Shown piece after piece: positions 58,701 through 64,000 of a DNA stretch of 64,000 nt. Every line of letters begins with the position of its first letter. Within the stretch, counting starts at the first letter, position 1. The DNA comes from Colius striatus. Its lineage: Eukaryota; Chordata; Aves; Coliiformes; Coliidae. The stretch spans positions 142,394,671 to 142,458,670 of the forward strand of contig NC_084759.1 of the NCBI RefSeq assembly GCF_028858725.1, in the 5' to 3' direction. Under the pieces are notes generated by a model. That model ran no database searches. It was given only the letters and a program-made list of their open reading frames with translations, and was not told the DNA's origin. The translations under genes and the position numbers were made by a program.

Positions 58701-61700
58701 TAATTAAAGCAGTTTTAAAATTAAAGAACTCACAAAGTTTCCCCCCATACTGTAAATTTACACTTTTCTTCCTAGTTACAGCCCTGTGACTGATCTCTAA
58801 AAAAAATACAAATCACAACTTCAAAGCTGCTCTTACAGAACAATGTAACAGTTTCTTTCACTAGATTGCAAAGATCACAAGCAAGACTGCCAAGTAGCAA
58901 AAGCAACTTCAAAAGTGATCTAGTAATTCAGGCAGCAGAGGGAGACACACATCTCTCCCTCCAATGGTAATATAGACACAGACATAAATCTGAGAGATGG
59001 TACCTTATCTGTTTTATCCACTCCAAAAAAATTCAAGGAAGTCTTACCTGATAGCTGAGGGCTTTTATTGCCCTGGGAGCTGCTACGACTGGATTTGTTG
59101 CTTTTTCCTTTAGTAGGTCGTCTCCTCCTTCCTGAGAGGGGTGCAGCTGGGGGAATGATGACTGCAGGTGGGGCCTTCCCCAGTTTCATGTAGAGTGACT
59201 CAATCTCCTGCTTCTGGCGACTCTGCAGCTCTTGGATCTCTTTAAGGTGCCTAACAAGTTAGAAGAGTATGACTTACAAAAATTACTTGTATATACATGC
59301 ATGCATGGAATCCCTCCCCTCCAGTCAAGCTTGACAGGCTTCTTTGGTTAAACTCTCATTAACTTTTAAGAAAAGAAGAAATAAATCTTTTCCACAAATA
59401 AGCACTGAACACACATAGCAGAACTCTTGCTACTTGGTACTGTGCTCTAGCCCTGGCTAGAATTTCAATACAAAGTTCCCAATGTTGTAATCACAAAACC
59501 AGGATAAATGGAAGAACAAATACATCTGTGGCAAAAGAACAAATCATTTGGCATTAAAATGCTGCAGGAACAGCTAGATTACTCAGTTTTCTGACACATA
59601 TGACCTTGGAGACTTCTACATTGGCATTGCCTTAGATTTTTTTTTCCAGAGCAGTTGCATACACAAGACTTAAAATTACCAGCTGCCCTAAAAAAGCTTC
59701 CCTTTCAGTATAAATTAGTAGGTCATATTGCATGACCTGTAATTTTTTTTCCTAAGCCAATACAGATTCTTCAGGAAAAGGAGAACCATTAGAAATGCCA
59801 GAAATGCATATCAGAAATGCAGAAAGTTGTGCATCATTTTCAAATAAGATGCCACTACTGCCACTAACTACTGAACTTCTGCAAGATGCAAAAGCTTCTA
59901 TAAATCTGCAGTTTTATCCACAGTGCAGCAACCAATCTACATGGAAACACATGCAAGAAGGTCATAGATTAGAAAAGCAAATACATACACCTTATTTTTA
60001 TAATGGTGTACTACTTTCCCACTAAAGAACTTTATTTCTCACATAGACGCTGACAATTGATCCTGACACTTCGTAAAGGTTGAGCCTTTTAGAAGTTTAT
60101 TTTTGTTCCTTGTGAAAAACAAGTTACAGCTGCAATTTGGACGAATCCTGTTACACACATTTCACACACAACCACCCAAGGAAAGAAAACCTTACTTCTC
60201 CCGTAACTGACGGAGTTCCAATTTCAAGTCTTCGTCTTCGATATCCGACTCATTGTCGCTGCTCATGTAGGAAGAGTTGAATGAGTTGCTAGGGCTCTGA
60301 ACAGGGAGACTGATCTTCGACCCCAGGAGCTGGAGGGAGTCTGGGCTCCCTGAACCATCATCCAAATCCTTAGCCATCCCACTTAAGAAGGCAGCCTCCG
60401 GTTCAGAGGATGGACCATTCATGTGTGGGGACTGCCTTGACTCCAACTCTTTCTTCGGAGCTGTGGCTGAAGCAGCAACTTGTTCCAGGCCCACAGAGCG
60501 AGGAAGAGTCATTGGCTCTTTCTCGGCACAGCTGACCTCATCCTGAGTCTTTGACACTGAGAAGCGTCCAACTTGATCCATTGTTGTTGTGACCTGAAAG
60601 CGCCCGACCTTAGTAGGCTGACCGACATCCACTGGTAACTGCAGCACAGGAACTGCCCGAGGAATGCCATCTACCACATCCAAGGAAGAGTCAGTGACAG
60701 CCTCACTTTTCCGACTGCCAGCCTGCTTTACCAGTGTACTCTCTGGGCTACTGCCAGACAGGGATGAAGAATCAGTGGAGGTGGTTTCAAATTGCACCGG
60801 CTTAGTTTCCCGTTTGTCACCCTCTTTTAACACATCGTCCACTGCCACGGATACCTAGAACAGAAATGCAATCATGCAGATTTCCTTAGTTCTTCCTTAA
60901 CATGATACTTTTGTTTACTTTAACAGTGAGATGCGTCTGTGAGGGGAAAATAACTCATTTCCTCAATACTCCACAAAGCAAGCTACGGCTTCTCTCTAAG
61001 TAACACCTTACCACACAAAATAGTGCTTCTAAGCAATCTAGAGAATTAACTCCAAGAAACACAGCAGACTCAGAGGAGACTTCCTTCACTAACCAGATAT
61101 AATATAGGGCATATGCCAGCACCGTTGGCCAAAAAGCAGCTAACATTAAAGACCAAGGTCAACAGTTACACAGTTAAGGCCTGACATGAACCACTGTATT
61201 CACAATTCTGCACCTAGTGCCATGGATGAAAACAGCATCTGCACAAAGCGGTGCATTCACAAGCTCAGCGTAGACATTTTCTCCTAATAGCAAAGCCTCC
61301 CATGAGGTACACTGAACTGGCACTATGCAGGAACTTCCTAAAGATCCTCTACCAACAACCAAAGAAGTTTAACGCCTCCTACCTGAAACCGTCCCATCTT
61401 CAGAACACCAGCTCCTGCTGTGGTAGCCGTAGCACAGCTCTCTCCGACAGATGATGCTGAAGCTGAGGAAAAGGAGAATGGGATTAAGAAGAAAATGAGT
61501 AACAAATTATATAACTCCAACCATTTATTTTTATCTATGCAACTATTAGTTCATTCTCAACATGCCCTTGGATCCATGGAACCCAGTCTCTTTATCAACT
61601 TTACCATATTGAATATCAAACTGTAATGTTAAAGGCACTTTTCTACAAAGTCTCCCTGCACAGTATACTTGCTAAAAACGCACTTAAGATAGCAGTAAAA

Positions 61701-63814
61701 TAAAAAACCCAAAACCACAATGACTTCAAACACGGATGCAAAATAACCAAAGAATAAAAAAAAATATAACTGAAACTTGGGTAATAAAACTTACCCACAC
61801 TGACTACCTAAATTTCACAAACACGGGAGATGATTTATTAATAAAAGAGAGGTTAAGTTGAAGAAACGTTCTAAACTATGTTTATACAACATAGTGTACG
61901 TGAAGCTTCTGGAGCTGGATTCTTAGGTGTCAGCTCCTAATTTTGTTGCTGTATGCACTGGCAGTGTAAGGTTACAAAGCAGAGAAATAACATTCTATTT
62001 TTAAATCAGTTCTACTGGACAGCTTGCTTTGTTTATTAAACAACCTTCCAGTTTGTTTATTTTTAACTTCTATACTGTTGCAGTACCAAATTCTATACCA
62101 ACTCATTTTCTAGCAGATAAATGAGTTCTTCAACATAGTTCACACAAGCATACCAAAATGAAAATATTTGTTTCTTTTCCTACTGGTTTTGTCAGTTTTT
62201 GAAGGTTTGTCATCATCAGAGGCACATGCAAGTTAAATAATGTTTACTACATCAGGAATAATTTTAGCACTGTGTTAATAGATTGGTTTTCAAAAGGAAG
62301 ATTAAAACAATGAGGATATTATTGACAGGAAAGCCTCAGACTACTTTACAAGTTGTTGGGTGGGTGGGTGTCTCTCCCGACAACTATGCTCATTTAGATT
62401 TTAAAGTCATTGATCATCCAGACTTCAACTGCTGATCATCCAGTCAACCTTCAGTTGCTCTAAAGCAGCCAGAAGGGTACATATGGTTTTCCTATTACCT
62501 TTCTTAAATTTTCAGTACTTTAATCTTTATTTCTCTGCTTCAACAAAAACAAAACACCCTTACATTAGGAAGAGGTAGACTACATGTAGAATAGTGTGAC
62601 AACACAAAAGAAGTAGTCTTTAGTGTTATGTTCTTGGCAACAACAGAAGGCAGAGAAGAGTTCCTTTGAATCCCAAAGCTGTACCTTAGCAGCATACTGG
62701 GGATGCTTTGCAAGTCTTAATTTAGGATTTTGGACAGCTTGAAATCCTAAATGAGTTACTGTAATATGCATGTGTCACTCCCCTCTCCTGGCCTACACTG
62801 GAAAAACTCAGTCTGCTTACTAAAATCTAACATGATCATTCAGGAATTGCCACTGTATGACTTACTAAAAAAGGCTATATAGTTCCAAGTCGCTAGTCTG
62901 CTCAAACTTTGGGTTGCATTTCCATGCTTAGAAACAAATCTAAAACCATCAAGGCTGTCTTACCATCCTTCAGAGACTGTGTTGTTGTGGACACCATCCC
63001 AGTAACCGTTGTAGATGCTACAGAGGGCACAGACTACAGATTCAAAGTAAAAACAAAATAAAATTAATTACGTTTTAAAAAATGCAGTTTGAATGCCAAC
63101 AAATCCACCATCCTGCATATTAGATCCTCTACAATTTAATCTTCATACTATGACCCACAACAAGACAAAAATAAGACTTTTTTAACCTCCAAAGCAAGCA
63201 ACATCAGCCAGAGATTTTGCCTTATAACCCTGAGGCTGCCAGCAAAACACCCCCTTTCACTTTACAGAAGTAATACCTAAGTAGCTGTTTGGAGATCACA
63301 AAGTCAATTGTTACCCTTATTTTGTATCAAAGTTTGATATTATAAGTAATTAGGAAAATAACTACAAAAAGCCTTTCAAAATTTCAGATTTACACTGTAG
63401 ACATCATTCCCAAATGAAGACTGACATATCACACACTGCTCATTCACTGCTTCTTCCCCTTATTCTATCATCACTTTGGTGACATTAATGACATCAGCAG
63501 AAAAGATGGCTTAGAACTAATACTAAAACCAGCCTCAGGAAATACATAATTTATTGCAACATACAGATTTTTCCTATTTTGGTTGACTCAGTCCCACAAA
63601 CTGTTTCCTTGTTTTCATTTGTGAAAGCCTGAAGACTGGCATAGTGAAGGCAGTGACCTAGGAGCATAACCATGAGAAAATACTGAAGTTTTTCAAGACT
63701 ATTAAACAGTAAACATTGCAAACGTACACAGGCAGGAGCAGATGTCACTGGAACAGTCTCTGGACTAAGGGTTCTCCTCAGCTTTGCATCCAGATCTTCC
63801 AGGGGCTGTTGGGA
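49458..63814 (-). CDS. WNK1: WNK1 serine/threonine kinase, C-terminal 598 residues (8 exons; partial)
   Basis: WNK1 is a chloride-sensing kinase that activates SPAK/OSR1 and so controls cation-chloride cotransporters. Only the regulatory C terminus is here; the kinase domain lies beyond the right edge. Exons in transcript order are 63814-63728, 63033-62964, 61462-61383, 60854-60196, 59250-59048, 57853-57659, 50975-50788 and 49772-49458. They total 1797 bases with all phases consistent. The product has three RFXV motifs (GRFQV at a splice junction, VGRFQV, VGRFSV), an acidic [11 protein letters not shown] stretch, a coiled-coil-like [20 protein letters not shown], a basic GRRRRPTK segment, the conserved [18 protein letters not shown], and the terminal [20 protein letters not shown] followed by TT and stop. 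The match to human WNK1, from memory, is strong throughout. Confidence 0.96.
49909..50550 (+). mobile_element. Older CR1 LINE fragment (second subfamily)
   Basis: A 640-base CR1 3' part in the orientation opposite to WNK1. Its 118-codon open frame (50088-50444) encodes the ORF2 end, beginning [20 protein letters not shown] and containing [15 protein letters not shown]. Upstream sequence (ATGGGCCAGCAGCGTGCCCA) continues the family but with stops. The tail ends TTTTCCAACCAAAACAATTC. It is close to the copy at 33371. Confidence 0.9.
50636..50686 (+). mobile_element. CR1 LINE 3'-terminal scrap
   Basis: Fifty bases with the CR1 tail words TTGGACTCAATGATCCTAAA, GGTCTTTTCCAACCTTAATG and ACTCTATTCTA. 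It lies only 85 bases downstream of the end of the neighbouring CR1, in the same orientation, and is probably an independent truncated insertion. Confidence 0.75.
50788..50975 (-). CDS. WNK1: WNK1 penultimate coding exon
   Basis: 188 bases after acceptor CTGTGTTTGTAG, completing a split Gly codon. It encodes [20 protein letters not shown], then [30 protein letters not shown] and [12 protein letters not shown], and ends in phase 0 before [23 protein letters not shown] is one of the best conserved parts of the WNK C terminus. Confidence 0.97.
50976..57658 (-). other. WNK1: WNK1 intron, 6.7 kb
   Basis: Donor GTAAGACTTG lies at 57658 and the acceptor TAG at 50978-50976. No transposable element, coding exon or RNA gene was recognised. 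Short open frames occur on both strands without recognisable domains. The length fits a continuous match to human WNK1 across the junction (SAPGQ/G/TSSTN). Confidence 0.8.
57659..57853 (-). CDS. WNK1: WNK1 coding exon ([16 protein letters not shown])
   Basis: 195 bases after acceptor CTTCCCCTAG complete a split Gly codon and encode [20 protein letters not shown], then [40 protein letters not shown] and APGQ plus one base. It is Ser/Pro-rich and probably a flexible, phosphorylatable region. Confidence 0.95.
57854..59047 (-). other. WNK1: WNK1 intron, 1.2 kb
   Basis: Bounded by GTAAGA (59047) and CCCCTAG. AT-rich; no recognised element. Confidence 0.85.
59048..59250 (-). CDS. WNK1: WNK1 coding exon (C-terminal coiled-coil and basic segment)
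   Basis: 203 bases. The first base completes Lys, then [60 protein letters not shown] and NKSPQLS follow, ending with one base of Gly. The first part is the heptad-like C-terminal coiled-coil region important for WNK-WNK contacts in the family. The basic GRRRRPTK run follows. Donor GTAAGA. Confidence 0.97.
59251..60195 (-). other. WNK1: WNK1 intron, 0.9 kb
   Basis: Bounded by GTAAGG (60195) and CTTGTTAG. No recognised element. Confidence 0.85.
60196..60854 (-). CDS. WNK1: WNK1 large coding exon with RFXV motifs
   Basis: 659 bases after acceptor TTTCTGTTCTAG. It begins [20 protein letters not shown], so its first Val completes an RFQV motif with the preceding exon. Two further motifs lie inside: RFQV at 60602-60591 and RFSV at 60566-60555. 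RFXV peptides dock the conserved C-terminal domain of SPAK/OSR1. The exon ends [20 protein letters not shown] then KLELRQLRE plus two bases of Lys, an acidic stretch leading into the coiled coil. Donor GTAAGG. Confidence 0.97.
60855..61382 (-). other. WNK1: WNK1 intron, 0.5 kb
   Basis: A 528-base intron from GTAGGA (61382) to TTCTAG. No recognised element. Confidence 0.85.
61383..61462 (-). CDS. WNK1: WNK1 80-base coding exon
   Basis: After acceptor CTCCTTTTCCTCAG, two bases complete Ala. Then [20 protein letters not shown] and KMGRFQ follow, in phase 0 before GTAGGA. The closing [11 protein letters not shown] matches human WNK1 (GAGVFKMGRFQ). Its length is not a multiple of three, so it must be spliced together with the 70-base exon upstream. 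Confidence 0.93.
61463..62963 (-). other. WNK1: WNK1 intron, 1.5 kb
   Basis: Bounded by GTAAGA (62963) and TTTTCCTCAG. It contains a short GGGTGGGTGGGTG run near 62358. No recognised gene or transposon. Confidence 0.83.
62964..63033 (-). CDS. WNK1: WNK1 70-base coding exon
   Basis: After acceptor TTGAATCTGTAG it encodes [20 protein letters not shown] then LKD plus one base of Ala, and ends before GTAAGA. It is Ser/Thr-rich and less conserved than its neighbours. The call rests on good splice sites, correct phase on both sides, and position in the WNK1 reading frame. Confidence 0.85.
63034..63727 (-). other. WNK1: WNK1 intron, 0.7 kb
   Basis: A 694-base intron from GTACGT (63727) to CTGTAG. 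No recognised element. Confidence 0.8.
63728..63814 (-). CDS. WNK1: WNK1 87-base coding exon
   Basis: After acceptor TTTCTTTTCGCAG it encodes 29 residues, [20 protein letters not shown] then VPVTSAPAC, in phase 0 at both ends. [15 protein letters not shown] is a conserved WNK1 segment. The donor is read as TGT/GTACGT because the alternative GT two bases upstream would break the frame. Confidence 0.93.
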
Positions 63815-64000
63815 CTGCGAAAAGAAAGAGTAAGCACATGTCCCAGCTCAGGAGAAATACACTTCAATTGAGAAACAGTCATAATTAATAACAGGACTTA
63901 AAACAGTCAGTATAGCTTTCATATTTCTATCATATTCTCTTCCTACAAGTTCACATTTCACATGTATAGTACAGTAAGGCTGGAAGTAACTTAAGCAACA
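63815..64000 (-). other. WNK1: WNK1 intron (partial, runs off the window)
   Basis: Intron sequence upstream of the 87-base exon. The rest of WNK1, including the kinase domain, lies beyond the right edge. Confidence 0.85.

Noticed and set aside
62356..62372. GGGTGGGTGGGTG run in a WNK1 intron
   Set aside because: It has only three G triplets, too few for a standard quadruplex, and no other context.
1..64000. CRISPR arrays, operons, ribosome-binding sites, phage or bacterial mobile elements, tRNA and rRNA genes
   Set aside because: This is vertebrate nuclear DNA with split genes. I saw no regularly spaced repeats and no recognisable tRNA or rRNA sequence, although a small structured RNA in an intron could be missed by eye.

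Overview
The window looks like part of a bird nuclear genome. It holds three vertebrate genes in a conserved order: ERC1 (minus strand), RAD52 (plus strand) and WNK1 (minus strand). All are split by fairly short introns. The interspersed repeats I recognise are all CR1 LINE copies with the typical ATTCTRTG-type 3' ends, and there is no mammalian SINE or L1. This is the human 12p13.33 gene order seen from the other strand. I cannot name the species.

Positions 1-14806 are intron of ERC1 downstream of its first coding exon. That exon lies at 14807-15475 (minus strand) and encodes the 223-residue ERC1 amino terminus. Positions 15483 to about 26549 are ERC1 intron 1. A CpG island at about 26.0-27.4 kb is the shared head-to-head promoter of ERC1 (leftward) and RAD52 (rightward).

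RAD52 intron 1 fills 27.0-34.8 kb. Eleven coding exons from 34811 to 44429 give a complete reading frame of 418 residues, the same length as human RAD52, with every splice phase consistent. A poly(A) signal lies at 44979.

About 1.8 kb of intergenic DNA separates RAD52 from the 3' UTR of WNK1 (about 46.8-49.46 kb), which runs towards it. Eight WNK1 exons between 49458 and 63814 encode the last 598 residues. They include three RFXV motifs of the kind that dock SPAK/OSR1, an acidic stretch, and the C-terminal coiled-coil region. The kinase domain lies beyond the right edge.

The genes do not form a functional unit. ERC1 is a presynaptic, cortical and NF-kB scaffold, RAD52 is a DNA strand-annealing protein, and WNK1 is an ion-transport kinase. 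The only shared regulation the sequence suggests is the ERC1/RAD52 divergent promoter. I found no previously undescribed system. The most interesting leads are a possible truncated RAD52 isoform made by reading into intron 7, a frame-locked pair of small WNK1 exons, an RFXV motif assembled across a splice junction, and several strong G-quadruplex-type tracts.
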